64,000 nt of DNA from an uncultured Oscillospiraceae bacterium (GTDB taxonomy: Bacteria; Bacillota; Clostridia; Oscillospirales; Oscillospiraceae): NCBI GenBank assembly GCA_910578505.1, contig CAJTPV010000012.1:14263-78262 (forward strand), written 5' to 3'. The position numbers were made by a program, and so were the translations under genes. How positions within the stretch are numbered: position 1 is the stretch's first letter; every line of letters starts with the position of its first letter. The notes beneath the pieces were generated by a model, which ran no database searches, was not told where the DNA came from, and worked only from the letters and a program-made list of their open reading frames with translations. This document shows positions 40,495-49,063 of the stretch, piece by piece.

Positions 40495-41877
40495 ATGAAC
40501 CGTTTTGGTGTTGAGGTAACTTTACAGCATTCCCCCAAGCTGGACCCGTCCTATATGCCCCTGTACCGCTTCAATCAGGCGTTCCTGAAGGACGCCCGGA
40601 AGCCCCTGGGCCTGGCAGTGGAGCGCTCCTGCGGCGAGATGGCGGTGTGTGAGACATTCATCCACGGCACGCCGGAGATGTGGGAGGCCGACTGCTACTA
40701 TGTCAACCGGCTGGTGAAAACCATCCTGTGGATGAAGGGCGGATTCCGCATCTACGTCCGGGGCAGCGAGGAGATCTGCGATTACCTGCGCGGGGCCTAC
40801 TGCGCCGGCGGCTGCCAGGAGTTTGACTGGGACTATATGGCCAACGTCTTTGAGCATCCCTTCGAGATCGTCTCCTGCGAGCAGCTGCCCGCGGCCAAGG
40901 ACAGCCCCCAGGCCATTGGCCGCCACCTGGACGGCTGCCGCATCGGCTTTGACGCCGGCGGCAGCGACCGGAAGGTGTCCGCCGTGATCGACGGCGAGAG
41001 CGTGTTCTCCGAGGAGGTGGTCTGGTTCCCCAAGATCACCGCGGACCCGGATTACCACTACGAGGGCATCGTAGCCGCCCTCAAGTCCGCCGCGGAGCAC
41101 ATGCCCCGGGTGGACGCGGTGGGCGTCTCCTCCGCCGGCGTGTACATCAACAACCGGACCATGAACGCCTCCCTGTTCCTGGCGGTGCCCAAGGACCTCT
41201 TTGACGCCAAGGTGAAGGACATCTACATCCGGGCCATCACCGACACCTTCGGCGACGTGCCCTACGCCGTGGCCAACGACGGCGACGTGTCCGCCCTGGC
41301 CGGGGCCATGAGCCTGGGGGAGGACAATGTGCTGGGCATCGCCATGGGCACCAGCGAGGCCGTGGGCTACGTGGACGCCCAGGGCCGGATCACCGGCTGG
41401 CTCAACGAGCTGGCCTTCGTGCCCGTGGACGCCCAGGCGGACGCCATGCGGGACGAGTGGAGCGGCGATATCGGCTGCGGCGTGAAATACTTCTCCCAGG
41501 ACGGCGTCATCAAGCTGGCCCCGCGGGCGGGCATTGCGCTGGATGAGGACCTGTCTCCCGCCGAAAAATTAAAGGTCGTGCAGAAGCTGATGGCCGAGGA
41601 CGACCCACGGGCCGCGGACGTGTACAGCTCCATCGGCGTCTATCTGGCCCACGCGCTGGCCTTCTATTTCGACCTGTACCACTTCAAGCACGTGCTGCTG
41701 CTGGGCCGGGTCATGTCCGGCAAGGGCGGGGACCTGATCCTCTCCACCTGCAAGGCGGTCATGGCCGACGAGTACCCGGAGATCGCTGCCCGGATCAACC
41801 CCACTCTCCCGGATGAAAAATTCCGCCGGGTGGGCCAATCCGCCGCCGCCGCGTCCCTGCCGGAGATCGCCGGATAG
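40495..41877 (+). CDS. ROK-like sugar kinase-fold protein with N-terminal extension
   Basis: A 460-residue protein. From about residue 150 it has the actin/ROK fold: RIGFDAGGSDRKVSAVIDG (phosphate-1 loop), DAVGVSSAGVYINNRTMNA, VANDGDVSALAGAMSLG (catalytic-type Asp) and LGIAMGTSEAVGYVD (phosphate-2). The zinc-binding Cys cluster of classical ROK kinases is not present. The first 150 residues (FGVEVTLQHSPKLDPSYMPL, then AYCAGGCQEFDWDYMANVFE) form an extra domain I do not recognise. Position next to a mutarotase-like gene suggests sugar metabolism. Confidence 0.65.
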   Translation: MNRFGVEVTLQHSPKLDPSYMPLYRFNQAFLKDARKPLGLAVERSCGEMAVCETFIHGTPEMWEADCYYVNRLVKTILWMKGGFRIYVRGSEEICDYLRGAYCAGGCQEFDWDYMANVFEHPFEIVSCEQLPAAKDSPQAIGRHLDGCRIGFDAGGSDRKVSAVIDGESVFSEEVVWFPKITADPDYHYEGIVAALKSAAEHMPRVDAVGVSSAGVYINNRTMNASLFLAVPKDLFDAKVKDIYIRAITDTFGDVPYAVANDGDVSALAGAMSLGEDNVLGIAMGTSEAVGYVDAQGRITGWLNELAFVPVDAQADAMRDEWSGDIGCGVKYFSQDGVIKLAPRAGIALDEDLSPAEKLKVVQKLMAEDDPRAADVYSSIGVYLAHALAFYFDLYHFKHVLLLGRVMSGKGGDLILSTCKAVMADEYPEIAARINPTLPDEKFRRVGQSAAAASLPEIAG

Positions 41878-41928
41878 CGCCCGCCCTATCCAGAAGCGCA
41901 CACCGGCGCGTATCCCCATCATCAGGAG

Positions 41929-41959
41929 CCGGCCCGGACCAGGTCCGGGCCGGTTTTTT
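41929..41959 (+). terminator. Terminator of the ROK-like gene
   Basis: CCGGCCCGGACC and GGTCCGGGCCGG pair almost end to end, followed by TTTTTT. Confidence 0.85.
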
Positions 41960-41984
41960 GGCCAAGGGCGCGGGGGCGGGCGGC

Positions 41985-43691
41985 TCAGTACCGGTTAAAG
42001 CAGGCGAAGACCTCCTGCAGCCGGGGCAGGGTCAGGCCCGCGGGGACGGTCCCGCCGCCGCAGACGGCCCCCAGGCCCTTGGCCTCCACCAGCCGCGCCA
42101 GGGCCGCCGCCACCTCCGCCACCGTTTTGCCCGCCAGATTCTCGCGGGCATAGCGGACCATATAGGCCAGGGCCTGGGTCTGGCCGGCGTCCACCAGCTG
42201 CTCCACATAGCGCAGGTCCAGCTCCCGGTCGCCCACGGAGAAGGCGGTTTTCCCAAACCGCTTGACCTTCAGCCGCTCCTGCCGGTACCCGTCGCCCCGG
42301 TAGTTCTTCCGGGTCTGGACAGCGCCGGACAGGTCCACGGTCCGCCCGCCGCCGGGCAGACGGAACCCCGGCGCGGACAGGGCGGGGACCGGCCGGCCCG
42401 CCAGGGCCGCCTTGGCCTGGGCGGTGATGTCCCTGGCGTGGTAGGCGTCCATCTGGAGCACCTGGTCGGCGATGTGGAAATAGGCCCCGCAGCTGCCCAC
42501 CACCAGGATCAGGGACACCCCCGCCTGCCGCCACAGGTCCAGGGCCCGCTCCAGGAAGGGGGTGATGGGCTCCTGCTCCCTGGCGATCACCGCCTGCATC
42601 AGCTCGTCCCGGACCATGAAGTTGGTGGCGGAGGTGTCCTCGTCCATGAGCAGCAGCCGGCTGTCCGCCTCCAGGGCCTCGGCGATGTTGGCCGCCTGGG
42701 AGGTGCTGCCGCTGGCGTCCAGGGTGGAGAAGCGGGCGGTGTCCCGTCCGCTGGGCAGGTGGTTGATGAAGAGGGAGATGTCGGTGTCCGTCACCTTCCG
42801 GCCATCCTCCGCCCGGATCTTCACGGCGGTGGGGTCGGTGATGACGTACTCCCGGCCATCCCCGGCGATGTGGTCGTATACACCCCGCTCCAGGGCCTTC
42901 AGCAGGGTGGACTTGCCGTGGTAGCCGCCGCCGGCAATGAGGGTGATGCCCCGGCGGACGCCCATGCCCCGGACTGCGCCCCGGTGGGGCAGCGCCAACG
43001 TCACGGCCATGGCGTCGGGGGACCGGAAGGGCACCGCGCCGTCCATGGGCCGGTCGGAGACGCCGCTCTCCCTGGGCAGGACGGAGCCGTCCGCCACAAA
43101 GGCCGCCAGCTCCAGCCGCTCCAGCTCCTCCCGGATGAAGTGCCGGTCCTCCGCCAGGGCCATCACCTGGGACACCTCCCCCCTGGGTGTGCTGGCGCAC
43201 AGCAGGCCCTGCTCCACGCAGACGGGGAGGAAGTCGAAGAGGATCTTCTCCAGCTCCCGTGCGTTGATGGTCCGCCCGTTGGCGGGGAAGCCCACCTCGA
43301 AGCGGAGGGTCACCGCCCCGGAGCGGACCTGGCAGTCCGTCCGCTCCAGCACCTCCTGTCCGGGGGCGGTGACGGAGAGGACCCCGCTCTTGCCGGAGCC
43401 CCTGGCCTGGCGGGAGAACCGCTCCGCCTGGCGGGCGAAGCGCCGGAGCAGGTAGTCCTCCAGGGCCGTGCGGTTCCAGGGCGTCTCCCAGCAGCCGGCG
43501 GGGAAGCCCGCCGTCCGCCGGTCCACGTCCACGCTGAGCTGGGACGGGGCGGCGAAGGGGTCCCCCTGGACGTGCTCGATGTGCAGGATATACTTTCCGA
43601 AGGACCAGCTGCCCGCCAGGGATTTATAGGCGGGGTAGCTCCTGCGGTCAATGGCGCGCAGGCTGGCGCGCAGCTCTTCTGACGATTTCAT
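41985..43691 (-). CDS. ABC-class P-loop ATPase (COG3044 type)
   Basis: A 568-residue soluble protein of the 'predicted ATPase of the ABC class' family. Walker A is LIAGGGYHGKSTLLKALERG and Walker B is SRLLLMDEDTSATNFMVRD. An ABC-like signature lies in DASGSTSQAANIAEAL. There are no membrane segments, and no permease is nearby. The N-terminal region (IDRRSYPAYKSLAGSWSFG) is the usual family start. The biological role is not established; proposals include nucleic-acid related work. Confidence 0.8.
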   Translation of the reverse strand: MKSSEELRASLRAIDRRSYPAYKSLAGSWSFGKYILHIEHVQGDPFAAPSQLSVDVDRRTAGFPAGCWETPWNRTALEDYLLRRFARQAERFSRQARGSGKSGVLSVTAPGQEVLERTDCQVRSGAVTLRFEVGFPANGRTINARELEKILFDFLPVCVEQGLLCASTPRGEVSQVMALAEDRHFIREELERLELAAFVADGSVLPRESGVSDRPMDGAVPFRSPDAMAVTLALPHRGAVRGMGVRRGITLIAGGGYHGKSTLLKALERGVYDHIAGDGREYVITDPTAVKIRAEDGRKVTDTDISLFINHLPSGRDTARFSTLDASGSTSQAANIAEALEADSRLLLMDEDTSATNFMVRDELMQAVIAREQEPITPFLERALDLWRQAGVSLILVVGSCGAYFHIADQVLQMDAYHARDITAQAKAALAGRPVPALSAPGFRLPGGGRTVDLSGAVQTRKNYRGDGYRQERLKVKRFGKTAFSVGDRELDLRYVEQLVDAGQTQALAYMVRYARENLAGKTVAEVAAALARLVEAKGLGAVCGGGTVPAGLTLPRLQEVFACFNRY

Positions 43692-43831
43692 TATGTGGCC
43701 TCCCTTTCGTGCTGTGGCGTTTGCTTGTCAGCCTATTATACCCCCCGGCGCTCCTTTCCACAAGGGGATTCTTCTCCAGTCCATCAGGCGGAAAAAAGAG
43801 ACTGTATAGTCTCTTTTCAACGGCGGAATGC

Positions 43832-43843
43832 TACCAAATGGTA
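43832..43843. promoter_or_regulatory. Candidate operator before the XRE gene
   Basis: TACCA-AA-TGGTA is a short inverted repeat 23 bases before the TTG start of the XRE regulator, in the gap shared with the ABC-class ATPase. Confidence 0.35.
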
Positions 43844-43865
43844 ACATTTTGCCGGGGTGATTTGC

Positions 43866-44081
43866 TTGACCTTTCGTAGGATACGTGATTTACGGGAAGA
43901 CAGCGACAGAACACAGCGGGATATTGCGCAGTATTTAACGATGCGGCGGGAGGTCTACCGCCGCTATGAGTCCGGCGAGCGGGAAATTCCCGTGTGGGCG
44001 CTGATAAAGCTGGCCGACCTCTACAACACCAGCACAGACTATATCCTGGGCCGCACGGACCGCCGCGGCCCGGTCAAATAG
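43866..44081 (+). CDS. XRE-family transcriptional regulator
   Basis: A 71-residue single-domain HTH protein (TFRRIRDLREDSDRTQRDIA, then YLTMRREVYRRYESGEREIP, then LADLYNTSTDYILGRT). TTG 43866 is used because GGGGTGA lies five bases upstream and the resulting N-terminus MTFRRIRDLRED is the usual one for this group. It precedes comEC by five bases, so it could control that operon. Confidence 0.82.
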   Translation: MTFRRIRDLREDSDRTQRDIAQYLTMRREVYRRYESGEREIPVWALIKLADLYNTSTDYILGRTDRRGPVK

Positions 44082-44086
44082 ACGCC

Positions 44087-46357
44087 ATGAGGAAGCTGCT
44101 TCTGTTTTCTCTGCCCTTCGCCCTGGGGGCGCTGCTCTGCCGGTATCTCCTGCCGGGGCTCTGGCGTATAGCGGCGGTCATGGCCCTGCTGGCGGCGGGC
44201 GCGGCGGCCACCCGCTTTGTGCGGCGGCGGTACCGTAAGCCGGTGCGCATCGCCGCAGCCGGGCTTGCCCTGGGGATGCTGTGGTTCTCCGGGTATTCGG
44301 CGGTGTTCCTCTCCCCGGCGGAGGCCCTGGCGGGGACGGAGGGCACCGTGCGCATAGAGCTGCTGGACTACGCCGTGGAAACTGATGCCGGGGCCCGCTG
44401 CACGGTGCGGGTCCTGGACCAGGGCCTTCGCGGCAAGGCGGTCTACTACGGCAGCGCCAAGCTGCTGCGGTGGGAACCGGGGGACCGGGTGAGGACGGAG
44501 TCCGCCTTCTACAGCGCCAGCCAGCTGGCGGGCGGAGACAGCGCATATTTTCCCTCCCAGGGCATATTCGCCCGCCTGTACGGGGAGAAGGAGACGCTGA
44601 TTACCGGCGGGCGCGCGGGCAGCCTGCGGTATCTGCCCCAGCGCCTGTCGCGGTCCCTGCGGGATACCGCCGCCGCCATCTATGCGCCGGAGGCCGCCGG
44701 CCTCATCACCGCCCTGCTGACCGGCCAGCGGGACGGCCTGGACATCCGGGACAGCAGCGATCTGTCCGAGGCGGGACTGATGCATATCACCGCCGTGTCG
44801 GGGCTCCACTGCGGCTTTCTCATCCTGGCGCTGGGGCTGCTGGTATGCCGGAGGCCCCGGCTGACGGCGGCGCTGGGATATCCGGCGCTGCTGCTGTACA
44901 TGCTCATGACGGGGTGTACGCCCTCCGTGGTCCGGGCCTGCGTCATGGCGGGCTTCGCGCTGCTGGCCCCGCTGGCGGGCCGGGAGGCGGACCCGCTGAC
45001 CAGCCTGTCCGGGGCGCTGCTGGCGATCCTGCTGGCCAACCCCTTTGCCATTGCGTCCGTCAGCCTGCAGCTGTCCTTTGCCGCGGTGGCGGGGCTTGTG
45101 CTGCTGTCGCCGGGGGTCTATGGAGCCATAGACAGATACCGGGGCCGCTTTGGCTGGGCGCCGCATCCGGTGTGGAAATTTGTCGTGGGCACGGCGTCGG
45201 CCAGCTGCGGCGTGATGGCGCTGACCGCGCCGCTGAACGCGCTGCACTTCGGCTCCCTGCCGCTGGTGTCGCCGCTGGCAAACCTGCTGGTGCTGTGGAT
45301 GATGCCGGCGCTGTTCGTCTCCGCGCTGGCGGCGACGGCGCTGTGCGGCCCGTTTCCGGCCCTTGCGCCGGTGGCTGTTGTGCCGGAGTGTATGGCGAAT
45401 TACGTGCTCCGGACGGCGGGGGCGCTGGCGAAGCTGCCGGGGCACAGCGTCTATTTTACCGGTCCGGCTGTGATCCTGTGGCTGCTGCTGGTGTACAGCA
45501 TGCTGCTGGTCTGCCTGCTGTCAAAAGAGCGGCGGCGGAAATATATCGTGGCGGCTGTGTCCGCCGGGATCTGCCTGCTGGCGGCGAAAAGCCTGCCCCT
45601 GGCCGGGGGGAGCGGGGAGCTGACCGCCGTGGCCGTCAACGTGGGCCAGGGCGCGGCGACGCTGCTCCACGCCGGGGACTGCACGGTCCTGGTGGACTGC
45701 GGCAGTCTGGGCGGCGCGCAGAGGCCGGGGGAGGCGGTGGCCAGGGCCATGGATACCTACGGCTGGCGCGACCTGGACTATGTGGCGCTGACCCACTACC
45801 ACGAGGACCACGCCGGCGGTCTTGCGGGGCTGCTGGCGCGGGTGGAGGTCGGGGAGCTGCTGCTCCCCCAACTGCCGGGCGGCGGCCAGGCGGAGCTGCA
45901 GGGCGAGGTGCTGGCCCTGGCGGCGGCGCACGGCATACCGGCGACCTGTATCGAGGAGCGGACCAGCCTGGCGCTGGGACCGGCCCGGCTGACCGTGTAC
46001 CCGCCGGTGTCGGCGGGGGACGCCAATGAGGAGGGGCTGGCCTTCCTCTGCACCAGCGGGTATTTTGACCTGCTGATCACCGGCGACATGGCGGCGGAGA
46101 CGGAGCGCAGGCTGCTGGACGCCTACCGCCTGCCGGACATCGAGGTGCTGCTGGTGGGGCACCACGGCAGCAAATACGCCACGAGCCGGGACTTGCTGGA
46201 GACGGTGAGGCCGGAGGTGGGCGTCATCAGCGTGGGCGCGGGCAACCGCTACGGCCACCCGGCGGCGGAGACCTTGGACAGGATGGCGCTGGCGGGCATG
46301 ACGCTGTTCCGCACGGATGTCAACGGAAATATACGCATACAAGTCCATCAGAGGTGA
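44087..46357 (+). CDS. comEC: DNA internalisation competence protein ComEC/Rec2
   Basis: A 756-residue membrane protein. N-terminal helices and an OB-like DUF4131 domain (residues about 20-170) precede the Competence channel domain (TALLTGQRDGLDIRDSSDLS, then HITAVSGLHCGFLILALGL). A C-terminal metallo-beta-lactamase domain has HYHEDHAGGL at about 570-578 and LLVGHHGSKYATS. The protein forms the channel for single-stranded DNA in transformation. The H-x-H-x-D-H site is seen as HYHEDH, so the nuclease-like domain may be active. The ATG at 44087 follows the XRE stop. Confidence 0.93.
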   Translation: MRKLLLFSLPFALGALLCRYLLPGLWRIAAVMALLAAGAAATRFVRRRYRKPVRIAAAGLALGMLWFSGYSAVFLSPAEALAGTEGTVRIELLDYAVETDAGARCTVRVLDQGLRGKAVYYGSAKLLRWEPGDRVRTESAFYSASQLAGGDSAYFPSQGIFARLYGEKETLITGGRAGSLRYLPQRLSRSLRDTAAAIYAPEAAGLITALLTGQRDGLDIRDSSDLSEAGLMHITAVSGLHCGFLILALGLLVCRRPRLTAALGYPALLLYMLMTGCTPSVVRACVMAGFALLAPLAGREADPLTSLSGALLAILLANPFAIASVSLQLSFAAVAGLVLLSPGVYGAIDRYRGRFGWAPHPVWKFVVGTASASCGVMALTAPLNALHFGSLPLVSPLANLLVLWMMPALFVSALAATALCGPFPALAPVAVVPECMANYVLRTAGALAKLPGHSVYFTGPAVILWLLLVYSMLLVCLLSKERRRKYIVAAVSAGICLLAAKSLPLAGGSGELTAVAVNVGQGAATLLHAGDCTVLVDCGSLGGAQRPGEAVARAMDTYGWRDLDYVALTHYHEDHAGGLAGLLARVEVGELLLPQLPGGGQAELQGEVLALAAAHGIPATCIEERTSLALGPARLTVYPPVSAGDANEEGLAFLCTSGYFDLLITGDMAAETERRLLDAYRLPDIEVLLVGHHGSKYATSRDLLETVRPEVGVISVGAGNRYGHPAAETLDRMALAGMTLFRTDVNGNIRIQVHQR

Positions 46358-46373
46358 GAGGGGGGGGGCCGGT

Positions 46374-47423
46374 ATGGCATACCAGAAGAAGAAACCGGAG
46401 AATGTGGCCTACAAAAAGCTGCTGGCAGATTTGGCGGCGGATACCCTGGGCACGGCGTACATCTTTTATGGGGAGGAGAGCTATCTGCGGGAATACTACA
46501 TTGCCGAGATACGAAAAAAGCTGGTCCCGGCGGGGTCCGAGCAGTTCAACTACCACAAGCTGGAGGGCAAGGGCCTGACGGCGCAGGCCGTGGCGGAGGC
46601 CGCGGAGGCCATGCCCATGATGGCCCAGCGGACCATGGTGCACGTGGTGGACTGGGATTTGTTCAAACTGAACGAGGAGCAGCGAAACGGCCTGATCGCC
46701 CTGCTGGAGGACTTCCCGCCCTACTGCTGCCTGGTGCTGGTGTACGACCAGCTGGAGTACAAGCCCAACAAGACCTATAAAAAGCTGTGGGCAGCCCTGA
46801 GTAAGCACGTTCAGGCGGTGCAGTTCGAGGAGCAGGACCAGGCGGCCATGCGCAACTGGGTGGCCCGCCGGTTCCGGGCCGCCGGCCACACCATCGACGT
46901 GCCCACGGCGGAGCACCTGCTCTTTACCTGCGGCAGTCTGATGAACGGCCTGATTCCGGAGATCGAGAAGATCAGCGCGTACGCCAGGCAGGAGCGCATC
47001 ACCAAGGCGGATATCGACGCGGTGGCCGCGCCGGTGCTGGAGGCCCAGGTCTTCGACCTGACCCGCGCGGTGGCCAGGGGGGACTATGACCGGGCCTCGG
47101 AGCTGCTGGGCTCGCTGCTGAAGCTGCAGGAGGAGCCGGTGATGCTGCTGGCCCTGCTGGGCAAGGAGCTGCGGCGGCTGTATACGGCCCGGGTGGCCCT
47201 GGACACGGGCCGGGACAAGTTCTGGGTGATGGAGCAGTGGAACATCCGCTTTGAGTCCGTCGCCCGGCAGCTGCTGGACAACGCCCGGCGGGTGGACCAG
47301 CGCTGGTGCGCGGGCGCGGTGCGCCGGTGCTACGAGGCGGACGTGCGTATGAAGAGCGTCAACGGCGTCAGCGGCGCGGAGGAATTGAAGCTGCTGCTGA
47401 TGGAGCTGGCCCAGGGGGCGTGA
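46374..47423 (+). CDS. holA: DNA polymerase III delta subunit
   Basis: A 349-residue clamp-loader subunit. N-terminal YIFYGEESYLREYYIAEIRK is the degenerate P-loop region typical of HolA. CLVLVYDQLEYKPNKTYKKL, the domain-II segment LLFTCGSLMNGLIPEIEKIS and the C-terminal ISAYARQERI... VFDLTRAVARGDYDRASELL follow. comEC-holA is a frequent clostridial pair. ATG 46374 follows a G-rich ribosome site. Confidence 0.93.
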   Translation: MAYQKKKPENVAYKKLLADLAADTLGTAYIFYGEESYLREYYIAEIRKKLVPAGSEQFNYHKLEGKGLTAQAVAEAAEAMPMMAQRTMVHVVDWDLFKLNEEQRNGLIALLEDFPPYCCLVLVYDQLEYKPNKTYKKLWAALSKHVQAVQFEEQDQAAMRNWVARRFRAAGHTIDVPTAEHLLFTCGSLMNGLIPEIEKISAYARQERITKADIDAVAAPVLEAQVFDLTRAVARGDYDRASELLGSLLKLQEEPVMLLALLGKELRRLYTARVALDTGRDKFWVMEQWNIRFESVARQLLDNARRVDQRWCAGAVRRCYEADVRMKSVNGVSGAEELKLLLMELAQGA

Positions 47424-47426
47424 GAG

Positions 47427-48011
47427 ATGCGGCGTGTCAGAGAAGTGATTGTGGTGGAGGGCCGGTACGACAAGAACGCCCTGCGGCAGGTGGTGGACGC
47501 CGCGGTGGTGGAGACCGGGGGCTTCGGCGTCTTCAGCGACCGGGAGCGGCTGGCGCTGCTGCGGCGGCTGGCGGCGGAGCGGGGATTGATCCTGCTGACC
47601 GACAGCGACGGCGCGGGGTTCGTCATCCGCAATTTTCTGAAGGGGGCCATTCCCAAGTCCCAGCTCAAGCAGGCGTATATCCCGGACGTGTACGGCAAGG
47701 AGCGGCGGAAGGCCGCCCCCGGCAAGGAGGGCAAGCTGGGCGTGGAGGGGATGCCGCCGGCGGTGCTGCTGGAGGCCCTGGAGCGGGCAGGGGCCACCTT
47801 CGACGGGGCGGAGGACCAAACGGAGCGGGATCCGGTGACCAAGGCGGACTTCTATGCGCTGGGCCTGACAGGGGGGCCGGACAGCGGGGCAAAACGGGCC
47901 GCTCTGCTGCAAAAGCTGGGCCTGCCGGAGCGCATGACGGCCAACGGGCTGCTGGAGGCCGTGAATATCCTGTATACCCGTGAGGAATTTATGGAGATGG
48001 CACATGACTGA
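47427..48011 (+). CDS. Toprim-domain protein, RNase M5-like (DUF4093)
   Basis: A 194-residue protein. The Toprim signature is complete: REVIVVEGRYDKNALRQVVD (catalytic Glu) and GLILLTDSDGAGFVIRNFLK (DxD). The C-terminal part matches DUF4093-type RNase M5 relatives (ERDPVTKADFYALGLTGG). RNase M5 processes 5S rRNA precursors, and this protein could do that or a related cut. It begins one codon after holA and overlaps the GNAT gene. Confidence 0.82.
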   Translation: MRRVREVIVVEGRYDKNALRQVVDAAVVETGGFGVFSDRERLALLRRLAAERGLILLTDSDGAGFVIRNFLKGAIPKSQLKQAYIPDVYGKERRKAAPGKEGKLGVEGMPPAVLLEALERAGATFDGAEDQTERDPVTKADFYALGLTGGPDSGAKRAALLQKLGLPERMTANGLLEAVNILYTREEFMEMAHD

Positions 48012-48741
48012 TCTGGAAAAAATCGCGCCGCTGTTTGCCGGCTGGGAGGAGACCATGATCTGGTCCTGCTTACAGGGGGTCATGGGGCGGGCGGTGTGGA
48101 ATCAGGGCCGCACCGCCGCCGCGATTATCAGCGGTGATTTCAGCTTCCTGGCCGGGGAGCCGGACGAAACGGTGCTGCGCCGGGTGCCGGGGCCGCTGCT
48201 GGTACCGGGAAGCGGGGGCTGGTCCCGGTTGATCGAGCAGGTCCACGGGGACCGGGCGGTCCGGGAGACCCGGTATGCTATTTTGAAGGAGCCGGACGTC
48301 TTTGACCGGGAAAAGCTGGCCCGGTTTGCCGCGTCCCTGCCGGCGGGGTACGAGATGCGGGAGATTACGGAGGAGCTGGTGCCGGTTCTGCTGGCGGAGG
48401 TGTGGTCGAAGGACTTCTGCTCCGCCTTTGAAAGCCCGGCGGACTGCTGCCGCCGGGGGGTGGGCTATGTGGCCCTCCGGGACGGCGCGCCCGTGGCGGG
48501 GGCGGGGTCCTACTGCGTGTATGACGGCGGCGTCGAGATCGAAATCGACACACGGCCCGACCACCGCCGCCGGGGCCTGGCCACGGCCTGCGGCGCGCGG
48601 CTGATTCTGGCGTGCCTGGACCGGGGGCTCTATCCCAGCTGGGACGCCCACGACAAACGCAGTGTGGCCCTGGCGGAGAAGCTGGGGTATCACCGGGGCC
48701 AGCCCTACACCGTCTACTGGATCGGTCGGGAAAGCAGGTAG
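48004..48741 (+). CDS. GNAT-family N-acetyltransferase
   Basis: A 245-residue protein. The C-terminal half has the acetyl-CoA site VEIEIDTRPDHRRRGLATAC (R-x-x-G-x-A) and a following helix GARLILACLDRGLYPSW with a terminal KRSVALAEKLGYH motif. The N-terminal half (EKIAPLFAGWEETMIWSCLQ) matches the 'GNAT acetyltransferase' group of Firmicutes. The acceptor is unknown. ATG 48004 overlaps the upstream stop (ATGACTGA). Confidence 0.8.
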   Translation: MTDLEKIAPLFAGWEETMIWSCLQGVMGRAVWNQGRTAAAIISGDFSFLAGEPDETVLRRVPGPLLVPGSGGWSRLIEQVHGDRAVRETRYAILKEPDVFDREKLARFAASLPAGYEMREITEELVPVLLAEVWSKDFCSAFESPADCCRRGVGYVALRDGAPVAGAGSYCVYDGGVEIEIDTRPDHRRRGLATACGARLILACLDRGLYPSWDAHDKRSVALAEKLGYHRGQPYTVYWIGRESR

Positions 48742-48798
48742 CATATCCCGCCCGTCCTCCGCATACGTTGTACTAAAACAACAGGGGAGGCGGTATAT

Positions 48799-48972
48799 GT
48801 GAAGGTTTTCCTGCTGCGTAAACGGTATCTGGTGATCGGGCTCGGCATTCTGCTGGCGGCGGCGATGTTCCTGGCGGCGTGCCTGCCGGAGGTCCTGGCC
48901 TCCGCCGCTGCGGAGGAAGCGCTCCAGACGGTGGAGACGGAGGAGGTCCCGGCGGAAGATTTTTCCGCCTGA
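48799..48972 (+). pseudogene. Orphan membrane leader peptide, likely truncated deacetylase N-terminus
   Basis: A 57-residue frame with a good ribosome site (GGGGAGG) and GTG start. It reads KVFLLRKRYLVIGLGILLAA, then MFLAACLPEVLASAAAEEAL and stops after EDFSA. The K-V-F-L-L-R-K-R membrane leader is the one that begins many oscillospiral polysaccharide deacetylases, but the catalytic part is missing and the next gene begins 92 bases on. It could be a small membrane protein in its own right. Confidence 0.5.
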
Positions 48973-49063
48973 GCGGAAGGCGCACACCGGCCCCGGCGCT
49001 GAGAGCTTGCGTTGTCCCAGAAATGTGGTATACTAAAAAACAAAAACGCAACGAGGACACGCT

